The translations under genes were made by a program, and so were the position numbers. Positions 1 through 9,560 of a stretch of 24,373 nucleotides of DNA are shown in pieces. Position 1 is the stretch's first letter; every line of letters begins with the position of its first letter. Location of the stretch: the NCBI GenBank assembly GCA_025765615.1, contig JAIVFJ010000562.1, forward strand, positions 1-24,373, written 5' to 3'. Under the pieces are notes generated by a model. That model searched no databases and had not been told where the DNA came from. It saw only the letters and a list, made by a program, of their open reading frames with translations. The stretch is from Zopfochytrium polystomum (taxonomy: Eukaryota; Chytridiomycota; Chytridiomycetes; Chytridiales; Chytridiaceae).

Positions 1-919
1 GGTGTCTTTGGTGACGGAGGGCGATCGTTGGCAGGAAGGTTATGAACAAGTGCGTGCGACAGAAAATAGCAGGTTGTGGGCGACGTACAGGGCACCTTGA
101 GTACGATCGCAGCGGAGAAGAGGGCCTCCACCGCGACGAGGACGGCGACGATGGACCAAAAGGGAGGCGGGCGCCGCGCGATGCGCAACAAACATCCATG
201 GCAAGCCGTGAGCGTGAGGTGCCACGTGATTTTGTTTGAGGCGAGAACGAAAACAAAACAGAGACGTGAGAGTCGTCGTGGCAACCTGTGAGCAGCGAAG
301 CTTCTATTATTGTAAGGAGTGCATGCTGATGGGTTGCGCGGGAGAAACGCACCAGCAACGGCTGCTTGCCTTCTTCGGACGATAAGGAAACGGTCCCGAG
401 CGGCATCTCCCGTATCGGACTTCAGGCCCTCCCTTTTGTGCCAGCAGCAGTACGTCCGACGCAATAAACGTCTTGCTCCAGCTGCACAATGGTCGTTCTT
501 CGGATGCGCGAGGAGACAGAGGTCTTCCTGCGCAGACCGCACGACGCGCATCCCCCCCGAGCCCGAGCGGGCTTGTCTTCCGTTGAAAAGTGTTCGCTCC
601 TCGGTCGGTGGCACTGGCGAAGGGTGAGCAAGAAAGAAAATGATTCGCCGCCGTTTGTCGCGGCCAATCAATACACCTCCCCCACACAACCACGGGGGGT
701 ACACTTCACCGCCGATTCATTTCGAGTGAAGGAGAGGGACAAAGGTCAACCATCGGCGGACGTCACATCACCACCCAACAACGCGCCAAAGATCTTCCAA
801 AATCGCCTGCCGTATATATATATATATATATATATATAAATACCGCCGCAACATCCTCGTCTTGTGACAAGCCTCGAGAACGCAAAAAAAACGAAAGACT
901 GGCAAGGGCGTAAAGCATA
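1..919. other. Upstream region, no gene recognised
   Basis: No reading frame here resembles a known family, and the open stretches on both strands look like chance frames in mixed-composition DNA. A CACGTG palindrome lies at 223-228 and a long TA tract at 813-838. The right part is most simply the promoter and 5' leader of the isoleucyl-tRNA synthetase gene that begins near 920. I see no tRNA gene or transposon in it. Confidence 0.5.
813..838 (+). promoter_or_regulatory. (TA)13 tract, possible TATA region of the synthetase gene
   Basis: Thirteen uninterrupted TA dinucleotides followed by AAATA end about 80 bases before the proposed ATG at 920. The position fits a core promoter, since a TATA-like element could be read anywhere in the tract. 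It is also a plain dinucleotide microsatellite, so its promoter role is inference from position only. Confidence 0.4.
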
Positions 920-3574
920 ATGCACATTCCCGAAGGTCAGTCTGATCGTGGGACAAGTTTCGCCAAGTGACGACAAAACTGCGAGTATTTACTATATTCT
1001 GTTTCCGCCGTTGTGTGCGATCACCAGTTCCCGCGCACGTTTCGTTCCCAGAGGAGGAGCGCAAGGTCCTCGAGTTCTGGGACAAGATCGATGCATTTCA
1101 CACGTCGCTGCGGCTATCCGAGGGTCGGAAGCCCTTTTCGTTCTTTGACGGTCCGCCCTTTGCAACAGGCCTTCCACATCACGGCCACGTTCTCACCGGA
1201 ACGGTGAAGGTAAGCTAACCGCAGTGGACAAAGAGCTGAGCCACTGATTCCCGTGTTTTGGTCATGTTGTTTGCACGCAGGACGTCGTCACGCGTTATGC
1301 ACACATGACCGGCCACCACGTCGAGCGTCGCTTCGGGTGGGATTGTCACGGCCTCCCCGTCGAGCACGAGATTGACAAGATGCTCGGCATCAAGTCGGTC
1401 GACGATGTGATGAAGATGGGCATCAAAGCGTACAACGCAGAGTGCAGGGCCATTGTCATGAAGTACTCTGCCGAGTGGGAAGACTTTGTGCGCCGTATCG
1501 GCCGTTGGATTGACTTTAAAAACGACTACAAGACGCTGGACACGACGTTCATGGAGTCGGTCTGGTGGGTGTTCAAGCAGCTGTATGATAAAGATCAGGT
1601 TTATAAAGGGTTCATGGTAAGTGCCTCCGAACCAACAAATTTCAGGTTTCTCGTTTCCTCATTTGAGTCGCAGATCATGCCATACTCGACGGGATGTACA
1701 ACGCCGATGTCGAATTTCGAAGCAAATCTCAACTACAAAGACACGATAGACCCATCTGGTTTGTAATACAACCGAGAATAGCCCGTGATCATATTTTCTA
1801 ACTATTAATTTATTTGGCTCTTTTTTAGTCGTGGTCTCGTTTCCTCTTGTGAGTGACCCTTCCGTCTCGCTTTTAGCGTGGACCACCACACCTTGGACCC
1901 TTCCCTGCAACCTTGCCCTCTGCGTCAACCCGGCATTCGAGTACGTCAAAATCAAAGACGGTGAGACCGGAAACGTCTGGATCTTGCTCGAGTCCAGATT
2001 GGATATGATCTACAAAGATCCAAAGAAAGCAGAGTACGCTATTTTGGAGAAAGTTCCCGGAACAGCATTGAAAGGTCTCAAGTATGTTCCGTTGTTTGAC
2101 TATTTCCTCCATGTAAGTCGGTGTGTGCCGGTTCTGTGACCCAACTGACAGAACCACTCAAACAAATTCAGCGCAAAGACTGCTTTGTCGTCGTCGCTGA
2201 CAGCTATGTGACCAATGACAGCGGTACGGGTATTGTCCATCAAGCTCCAGCCTTCGGCGAAGACGACTTCCGCGTCTGTCTTGCCCACGGGGTGGTCTCC
2301 GGCCAAGACGTGCCTTGCCCGCTCGACCCGTCGGGCAACTTCACGGCCGAAGTACGCGACTACCAAGGCCAATACATAAAAGATGCCGAAAAGCAGATTC
2401 AAAAGGACTTGAAGGCGAAAGGCCGCCTCTTACGCCAATCACAGTTCTCTCACTCGTACCCCTTCTGCTGGCGGTCGGACACCCCGCTCATATACCGAGC
2501 TGTGCCGTCCTGGTTTGTACGGGTCGCCAACATCAGAGAAAAGCTGCTGAAGTGCAACGCCGAGACAAATTGGGTGCCCGACTTTGCAAAGGAAAAGCGC
2601 TTTGCAAATTGGTTGGACAATGCGAGGGACTGGAATATTTCCAGGAACCGGTACTGGGGAACGCCTCTTCCCCTCTGGATCAGCGAAGACGGCGAAGAGG
2701 TGAGTTCGAGATTCAAAACTACATTCTTACTCACCGTTCATGTTTCTAGATTGTCGTGTCGAGCTCGGCCGCAGCGTTCGCGACCGCACAAACAAGCCGC
2801 TCAAGACGCCGCTGCGCGAGCTGGTCTTTGTGCACCCAGAACCCGCCGCGCGCCGCGCCGCCGAGGAACTGCGGCCGTACATTTTGGAGGAGCTCAACGT
2901 CAAGCGGGTGATGATTGTCGCGGACGAGGCGGCGGCGGCGGCGCGCGGCGTGCGGTACGAGCTGCGGCCGGACCATCGGGCGCTGGGACGCCGGCTTGGC
3001 GCTGCGTCCGCCGGGGTGCGCGCCGCGCTGGGCGAGATGACGGCGGCGCAGGTCTCCGAGTACGTGGAGACGGGGAGGGTGACGTTGGGCGGGGTTTTGA
3101 GGTGGTTCGCGTCTTTGACGCGGCCGCTGCCGCGGGAGGCGTCGGCGGCGGGGCCGCTTCAGCGCAGTACGAAGCCAAGAGCCTAGGTGCGTGCCTTGTG
3201 ATGCTGGATGTTACCGACGACCCTGGCCTCGTGCAGGAGGGGTTTGCCCGCGAGCTGGTCAACCGCGTGCAAAGGCTGCGGAAGAAGGCTGGCTTGCAGC
3301 CAACGGATGACGTGCTTTGCTATTACGAGGTCCTTGTGGACGAGAAGGGACTGTTTGCGAAAACGCTTCAAACGCAAGACGAGCATTTGAAGAGGGCGTT
3401 AAAGGGCTTTGTTGCAAATGTTCGTGACAGAAAAGCTGGGGCTGTTGTGATTGCGGATGAGACACAAGAGGTAGGCATATGCGCAATTGGTTACTTCTAT
3501 CCAAACTGACTGACCGGTTTTGCGTTCCACAGGTTGATGATATTAATTTCCGTCTGGTCCTCGTGAAGGCGTAA
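920..3574 (+). CDS. ILS1: Cytosolic isoleucyl-tRNA synthetase, eight exons, internally deleted
   Basis: Class I synthetase that charges tRNA-Ile with isoleucine in the cytosol. Proposed exons: 920-935, 1028-1209, 1281-1616, 1674-1758, 1829-2112, 2172-2699, 2750-3470, 3533-3574. The first six join in frame to 477 residues. They carry the HIGH-type signature PHHGHVL (about residue 53), [15 protein letters not shown], the editing-domain motifs [10 protein letters not shown] and [15 protein letters not shown], and [18 protein letters not shown]. Exon 7 should continue with the KMSKS loop and anticodon-binding helices. After five residues (IVVSS) it jumps in another frame to [10 protein letters not shown], which belongs near the C-terminus. 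Roughly 350 residues are absent by comparison with yeast and human enzymes. A second frame change lies at 3091-3098, after which [14 protein letters not shown] and the C-terminus read normally to TAA at 3572. As written it cannot be an active enzyme. The start is uncertain: the ATG at 920 fits in phase, while one at 967 would avoid the first intron. Confidence 0.93.
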
Positions 3575-3627
3575 GTCACCTCACGACATGGTTTCCTCTC
3601 TGCTTGTATTTTTATTTCAAAAAGTGG

Positions 3628-3633
3628 AATAAA
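3628..3633 (+). terminator. Poly(A) signal AATAAA of the synthetase gene
   Basis: A canonical AATAAA hexamer lies 54 bases after the TAA stop, in an A/T-rich stretch. Distance and strand fit 3' end formation of the isoleucyl-tRNA synthetase transcript. Confidence 0.5.
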
Positions 3634-4295
3634 TGAACGTTTAAGAAAGGTTGTGCTGCTTCAATGTGCAAACTCAACAGTTAAATCGCTCAAGCGTCTT
3701 AAAAATGGTTCTACATGTACAGTGGGATCCCAAACGTTTTCGCTCCCCCTTCAAAATTGAAGTTTAGGCTGAGCAAGTCGTTGAGACAACTCTCTCAATA
3801 TCCAACGAATTGCCCAGAAGCTTGGCGTGCTTAAACTGCGATGGTAAAGCAACACGATGTATAAAAATGGATATTGCGGAGTAACGGACTTCCCGGGTAC
3901 CTTTCGGCGGAACATGGCCGAGTAAATTGCTGCAGAATGTGGTTGCTTGTGGAGAACTTTCGCTGTGGAGACTATCGACGAGGGCTCACATCTCCCGCTT
4001 GGCTTCCCCAACCGCTGGAAGTGAGCGCTTCAGTTTTTCACTCGTCAGATTTAAAAATCATTTTGGGTGCGTCGATACCCCTTGCTGCAATTCCGGGCCC
4101 GTATCGCGGTGTTCCTCTCCGCAAACTTTGAAGAGTGCAAGCCATTTCGAAGTCTCAAAATTCGGCAACATTTTCGCCGCTTGGATAAACCTTTGCTGCT
4201 TTAAAGGCGAACTTCGCCATGTGTGCGCATCTTCACCGACTCTGACTATGACGCCAAATTCAGTATTAAACTGCCTCAGTGGTTGAGTAATTTTT
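3634..4295. other. Intergenic stretch, nothing recognised
   Basis: Short open frames occur on both strands, but none has family motifs, plausible splice structure or coding-like composition. The sequence is less GC-rich than the flanking genes and may be decayed upstream sequence of the kinase relic that follows. Confidence 0.5.
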
Positions 4296-4299
4296 GGTT

Positions 4300-5245
4300 C
4301 TCCAGCGAGTTTCCGCTTTTTCAAGCCAAGTCACAAGGGACACCAACGAACGGCAGGGCACAATTCCTGTTGCAGTCAAGCAACTTCAAAGAGATGCCAC
4401 AGGGATCCATCCTGAGACGCACAAGGAGTTGCTTACTGAGGCGAGAATCATCAAAGAATGCCACACAAGTGGAATACTTTCGCCTTTCATTATTGGCTTT
4501 TGTCGAAGAAAACGGAGGAAAGTATTCGTTAGTCAAGGAGGTGAGCTGGCAGTGTTGGCTTAGTGTCTCATATATTCCATTGAATTTTCCATAAAATTCT
4601 TTTTTTCTTCTACAAACAATCCAGCTTGCTACTGCTGGCTCGCTTTTTGAACTATCGCAAGGCAGATGTCTCATCAGTGCCCCCGTCAATCAGCGCATAC
4701 CCTTCCTGCACCAGGTCTCTGTTGGGATGGGTTTTCTTCACAGTTTAAATATTCTTCATAACGATCTAAAGAGCATGAATGTGCTCTTGACTCAGTGTGG
4801 ACAAATGTGCTGCTTGTGGCAAAAATACCGACTTTGGCCAGAGCAAAATGAAGAATGAGATTCAGTCTCGCAGCACCACTTCCTGTGTGGGAGCATCCGC
4901 ATTTCAATATTTAGTCATTCTCTTGTATGATTGAAAATCCCATCAACTTTGGAATGATGTTCAACCACTCAGATCACAAAAGCAATTGGTGTGTTCTCCT
5001 TTGCTGTTCTCCTCACTGAGGTTACCAGCTGGATTGGAGTGTATGGTGTGCCACTCCATGAGATGGACCATCCAGTTTCCATCTGTCTCAAAGGATGACA
5101 ACTATCGAAGAGAAAATGTGTTCTCTGCAACAAAGCATGGGCGGGAAATTCGAGATTTATTTCACCAGTGCTGGTAAGTTGATCCTGCAGCTCGTCCACT
5201 TTTTCCACAGACCTCGGACTCTCTGGAACAATTGGTTGATGCAGA
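4300..5245 (+). pseudogene. TKL-type protein kinase domain, decayed
   Basis: Kinase subdomains appear in the right order but in different frames. In order: a glycine-loop remnant followed by FQAKSQGTPTN (about 4320-4350); VAVKQL (4369-4386) and ELLTEARIIKE; IIGFC, then after a frame change EENGGKYSLVKE (to about 4540); LATAGSLFE; FLHSLNILHNDLKSMNVLL, the catalytic loop with HNDLK in place of HRDLK (4758 on); TDFG in another frame (DFG at 4830-4838) with QSKMKNEIQSRSTTS and CVGASAFQ; FSFAVLLTEVTSW (about 5000), matching the usual SFGVVLTEVLSW; then RDLFHQCW. Two fossil introns are visible: GTGAGC at 4541 to CAG near 4623, and GTAAGT at 5173 to CAG near 5211, after which SDSLEQLVDADSPY continues the last helix. 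At least three frame changes argue for a pseudogene. Assigning it to the tyrosine-kinase-like group is inference from the TDFGQSK/LTEV pattern. Confidence 0.75.
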
Positions 5246-5339
5246 TAGCCCATACAAACGTTTTGGTTGAGTTGGGAGTTCTTGTGTCATGGTTTTGCTC
5301 ACTGATTTCGGTCCTTTTTTTGCTTTCATTGAATGTGCA

Positions 5340-6030
5340 ACACTCACAAACCGCCTGGCAAAAGTAGATGATCCCACATTGCAACCCCCCTCTCAGGGGG
5401 TGAGTGCTTGGTTTGGCCTTCTTGCTAGTTTCTGCTTTCTCAAGCTCCTTTCCATTTCTTAACTATTCAAACTCTGCTGGCTTGACTGGATCACTCTGAA
5501 CCAGAATTTATCCGACTGTGAGTGAATTCATTAGATTACCAAGACATGCTTGTTTTCCTAGCTGTGGCTGAATTGTTGTGTTTGTGTTTCTTGGACACTA
5601 ATTTCTTCGTTTCACTTCCACTCTGTGCAACTCTTTCAAAATGTCAACTGGATCATTCCCCACTGAAACTATCCTCAGTCAGTGAGTAGATATGTTTTAT
5701 TGGCTGCATGGCCCGTGAAAAAGTTTTGGGAGTGTGGGGTCTTTTTGTAAATGAGTGTGAGTAAGCTTCTCAATCTCTCTTTCATTTCCCCCTTTTTTTT
5801 TTTTACTTTCATTCTTTGTCCAACATTTCCAAACTGCCTGGCTCAACTGGAACTTATTGAAGAGACAGGCACACTCACATGCTGAAAGAACTCGTTTGCT
5901 GCCCAGATGCGCATGGATAGTGGTGGGCTGACCGGTCTTTTTATTGTATTTTCTCTATATTGAATCTGTGAATAACTCAAACTGCCTGGCTTGACTGGAT
6001 CTTTTGAGCTGGGCTCTTCGCGGTGGGTAA
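5340..6030 (+). repeat. Five degenerate copies of a short exon-like motif, possibly leucine-rich-repeat exons
   Basis: A motif close to TTCAAACTGCCTGGCTTGAC plus TGGATC recurs at about 5345-5360 (partial), 5466-5492, 5635-5654, 5824-5853 and 5976-6002, spaced 120-190 bases. Each copy follows a pyrimidine-rich, ATTCTTTGTGCAAC-like lead. GTGAGT/GTAAG donors lie downstream at 5400, 5518, 5682, 5757 and 6027. Read in one frame, copies give PGLTGSF, LTGSL and STGSFPTE, reminiscent of the LxGSIPxEI part of plant-type leucine-rich repeats. A series of small LRR exons separated by introns would fit. The copies contain stops and do not join into an open frame. The repetition is seen directly; the LRR reading is inference. 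Confidence 0.5.
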
Positions 6031-6806
6031 GAGACTGGAATTCATTTTTATGATCATGTGTGACAGGTTTGGCGGTTCGTGACATTGCATTTCCAGAGAA
6101 AGGCCTCTATTGTTCGCCGCAAACTGTGGCAACCCTAGTGGTGTGTTGAAGCCAAACAAGAGGGTGCAGTCGCTAAACTTAGAAAGTGGGTTTGCGCAAG
6201 ATTTTTATGTACCTTCAAAAAAATCAATGTTCATCACAGCATCCCATATTTGAAGTTTTATGAAAAAAGAGACCTTCACGCAAAAACAAGTATATCGCAA
6301 AAAAGAAAATAAGAGCCACGACGCCTCCTACCACGAGGAATCTGAAGCACATCAACCAGCTGAGGAGCCATCATGAGTGTCGCGGTGGTGGCGGCGTTTC
6401 CCCTCTGCAAACAGGTCTGGCCTTAAACAAGGTGTGCATCGAGATAAGGGGTAAGGCCGCACCAGTACTAAAAAATGGGGTTTGAAGGCGTCAAATCTGT
6501 GAGGAAAAAAAAAAGTGCCGACGGAGGGAACTCAGTATAAATCGAAACGTCGCAATGAAAAGAAGAGGTAAGACCTTATTGAAAACGCAGCAGCTAAAAC
6601 CCACACGAAAGAAGACAACACGGGCAAGATATAGAAGACGAAAAAAAGTCGGGTGGAACATTGAATGACGTAATGGTTGGCTCACGGAGAATAACAGTCG
6701 AGCGAGATAAGGATAGCGGAACAAGTATTACAGCGAGGATGGGCCCACTCTTGCATCAATGAAGACGGGTTTCGGACTTGCAGCACAGTCCAAGTATAGA
6801 GCTTGA
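6031..6806. other. Intergenic stretch, nothing recognised
   Basis: A/T-rich DNA with A-runs and no frame that looks coding. The right part must contain the 3' untranslated region of the minus-strand casein kinase gene. I see no canonical AATAAA for it on the minus strand close to the stop. Confidence 0.5.
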
Positions 6807-8901
6807 TTATTGAACGCTTTCCGAATCCTTCACACCGCACCACGCGAACATTTTCTTCCACCACTTTTTCTTTCTCTGCTGCTTTTTTCCGCCATTGGTA
6901 CCAGCGCCTGGCACTGGAGGTTCTTTCTGCGGAGCAACCGCACCCGGGGCGGCGCCAGGAGCGGTAAAGCGACCGTCGGAACCACCCAAATCAGATGGGC
7001 GCGGCTGACTTGCTTGAGAATACTGTTGCTGCTGATACTGGTGTTGGTAGTACATCTGCTGTTGCTGCTGTTGCTGTTGCTGCTGAGCGTTCAGCGTCGC
7101 GGCGTGCGGGTTGAGTCCACCGGATAAAGGAGAAGGCGAACCAAGCACAGCAGGGTTTGCTGAAACCGGCGCTGATTGGTTCGAAGTTTGAGGCATCCCC
7201 ATTGGCGGATTCGGTAAAACCATGGAGGTCCGCGTATTCGACGCTGTTGTGTGTTGCATGGGCGAGGGAAGAACGCGAATAGACGAATTCGTCGCCGCAA
7301 CACCGTGCATTGGAATCGGCGACGGGGCGTTGGAATACGGGGATGGGGAAAGCTGATGAAGCTGGGCGGCCTGCTGTTGTTGCTGCTGAGCCGCTGCTGC
7401 CGCTGCTGCGTGGCGGGCGGCGCGTTCGCGTTCACGTGCTTCACGGTCCAGTTCTCTTTGCCTCTCCTTTTCCTTGCGCTGTATATCCATAGCGATCATC
7501 CAGTCAAAAACGCCATCGTCAACCTCACCGTTACGAACGAGAACTGTAATGAAAAGGATGATCAAAGATAGTTATAAGGAGCTTTGGTTGACTCATCTCA
7601 CCTTTGTTCATCAGCCCTCTCAGATAGTCGTAGTCAGGCTGCTCCTCGAACTTCAAGTCCCGAACGTAACGCAAGTACAATGAAAACTCTTCCGGGTATC
7701 CGTCGCAAAGCTCCTTGATGGGCGTTGTCTGCTTCTTCTCTCCAATTTTCTCGTACTTCTGCTTGTTGGTTGCAGCCTTGAGTCCTTGCCATGGAAGAGA
7801 ACCACGAAGGAAGTACATAAAGACATGGCCCAGAGACTCAAGGTCGTCACGACGAGATTGTTCGCGGCCAAGATGGGTGTTTATGCTCATGTACCGAGCC
7901 GTTCCACTCAAACTCTTTTTCTCCCGGTAAGGAATGTGAGTCTTCGTCTTGGGATCACGGTACAGTTTTGCCATCCCAAAGTCCACCATATAGATCTGGG
8001 ATGCAGAATGTGGGTTCTGCGGAGAATGGTTCGAAACGACGCCAAATGGATCTAGTTTTCACGATGAGCAGCGCATTGCTTAAGCCTTCGCGAGTAGTCC
8101 CAAGAGGGATTGCAGAATTCACATACCAGGGTTATTGCCGGCATTCGCAGCAAGTTCGCTATGGCGAGGAAGCCTACCAATCAAAAAGTTATCAGGTTTG
8201 ATATCCCGGTAGATCAGATTTTTCTCGTGAACCGTTTGCACGCGCGTAATCTTTCGCGGAGAGAGTCGAGTCAGTTTTTAAACTGAAGGAAATAAAGTTT
8301 GCGTGCTCACCATCTGCTTTGCTGCCATGCATACGGTTTTTACGGAGAATCGGCGATTACATAAATCGAACATGTCCTCGAGACTGGGACCCAAGAGGTC
8401 CATACAAAGAATGTTGTGAAGGCCCTCCTGTCCGTAGTAGTACACGTTTGGGATGCCGACTAAATCCCGCCAAGGATCAACTGTCAATACACGTGTATAT
8501 TGCGCCAACCTTCGGCCGTGCAACCCACCGGAATGTGCGAGAATCTTGTAAGTGCGGTATTCGTCGCGTAGCTGCGGAGCATCGCTCTTCCGAGGCTCGA
8601 ACTTGATGGCTATTGGCTGATTATTGATGATATTCACACCTGAGCAAGCGCTAAGTATTTTTTGCCAGCCTCGTACGGTTATCAGTTTGGTCTCACCCTC
8701 GTAAATAATGCCGAAGGAGCCTTCGCCAATCTTCTTTCCGACTTTGTAATGCATGCCCACCACATTAGGACTGCTGGAATGCACTTTCTGTGAGCTGCTG
8801 GTCGTTTGCGCTTGGGGGGTTGAACCAGACGGCATCTGCGACTGATGCCGTGAGGACGACTGCTGCTGTTGCTGCTGAAGGGCCTGTTGCGCCAGATCCA
8901 T
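6807..8901 (-). CDS. cki1: Casein kinase I, Cki1/Yck class, 591 residues
   Basis: Ser/Thr kinase of the fungal plasma-membrane casein kinase I class. Minus-strand exons: 8901-8697, 8639-8529, 8459-8311, 8250-8127, 8051-7602, 7543-6807; together exactly 592 codons. A Gln/Ser-rich leader of about 50 residues precedes [18 protein letters not shown], the glycine loop. Then come [33 protein letters not shown], the catalytic loop [32 protein letters not shown], the CK1 signature [19 protein letters not shown] and [19 protein letters not shown]. About 24 extra residues, rich in Asn and Pro, sit between FLIGR and [14 protein letters not shown]. After the domain come a charged helix ([19 protein letters not shown]), Ala and Gln runs, and the tail [20 protein letters not shown]. 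Family members usually end in a Cys-Cys palmitoylation site; here one Cys sits in a basic-aromatic context. The start is the first ATG in frame. Introns 1 and 2 are 57 and 69 bases with no in-frame stop. Confidence 0.96.
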
Positions 8902-9560
8902 CTCAAGCGATTGCAGTGATCAACAAATGGAGTTCCTATTCTTGTCTTTGCAGTCCCTCAAATCATACAGATTGGAGTTCCTCGGGGTGGTCCTCGGCTG
9001 GCGGGATGGGATATAAGACTGGAGCCAGGCCCGCAAGAACTTGGATGCAAGATCTGAATGTAAGCAACGGTGTATAAGGTGAGCGATTGCAAAATTAAGA
9101 GCTCGGGTTCATCCATCCAACATCCGAGCCCAGCCACAAGCGGCAAAGGAAGTTCGGCGGCGTGCCGCGCCTGGGCATCTTTGAGCAAAGCAAAAAGCAC
9201 GTTGCCCGCAGTACCACACCGCACCGCACCGCGATCGCCGTGGAAGGCCGCCGTAGAATGGGGCAACCACAACAGCCCTCCCCTCGCCTCGAGCGATGAA
9301 CCCCGCTCGCCGCGGTCGCCGCCGCCGCCGCCGCCCACACACAACACACAGCCCCTTGCCGCGGGCACGAACCAACCTGTTGTTGACTGTCTGCCGGGTC
9401 TGTCTGTCTCCTCCCACAAAAACAACTATAACAAGGACGACAACAATTATTCAATTAGTGTATTTATTGATTGATTTCGTGCTCCATGCAAAAAACATTT
9501 TTTTTCTTCGATTGGCTTTGCAAAAAAAAAAAATTAAATAAAAAAAAGAACAAAAGAGAG
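8902..9560. other. Spacer between two minus-strand genes: kinase promoter and phosphorylase 3' end
   Basis: The phosphorylase stops at 9561 and the kinase starts at 8901, both on the minus strand, so this stretch holds the first gene's terminator and the second gene's promoter. A GC-rich part (about 9120-9370) contains CCG-triplet runs, and a long A-run lies near 9520-9545. No coding family is visible on either strand. Confidence 0.55.
9463..9468 (-). terminator. Poly(A) signal AATAAA for the phosphorylase gene
   Basis: TTTATT on the plus strand reads AATAAA on the minus strand, about 93 bases beyond the stop of the minus-strand trehalose phosphorylase gene, in A/T-rich sequence. Distance and strand suit a polyadenylation signal. 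Confidence 0.45.

Noticed and set aside
307..693. Minus-strand open frame of 128 codons
   Set aside because: No motif, no splice context and no coding periodicity that I can see. An overlapping plus-strand frame is equally open, so chance is the simpler explanation.
4300..5245. An intact kinase gene
   Set aside because: The conserved segments lie in different frames. Even with two introns assigned, at least three frame breaks remain, for example between IIGFC and EENGGKYS and before TDFG.
9095..9454. Overlapping open frames in the spacer between kinase and phosphorylase
   Set aside because: All follow CCG-triplet and GC-rich stretches and lie exactly where a promoter and a terminator are expected. 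No family resemblance.
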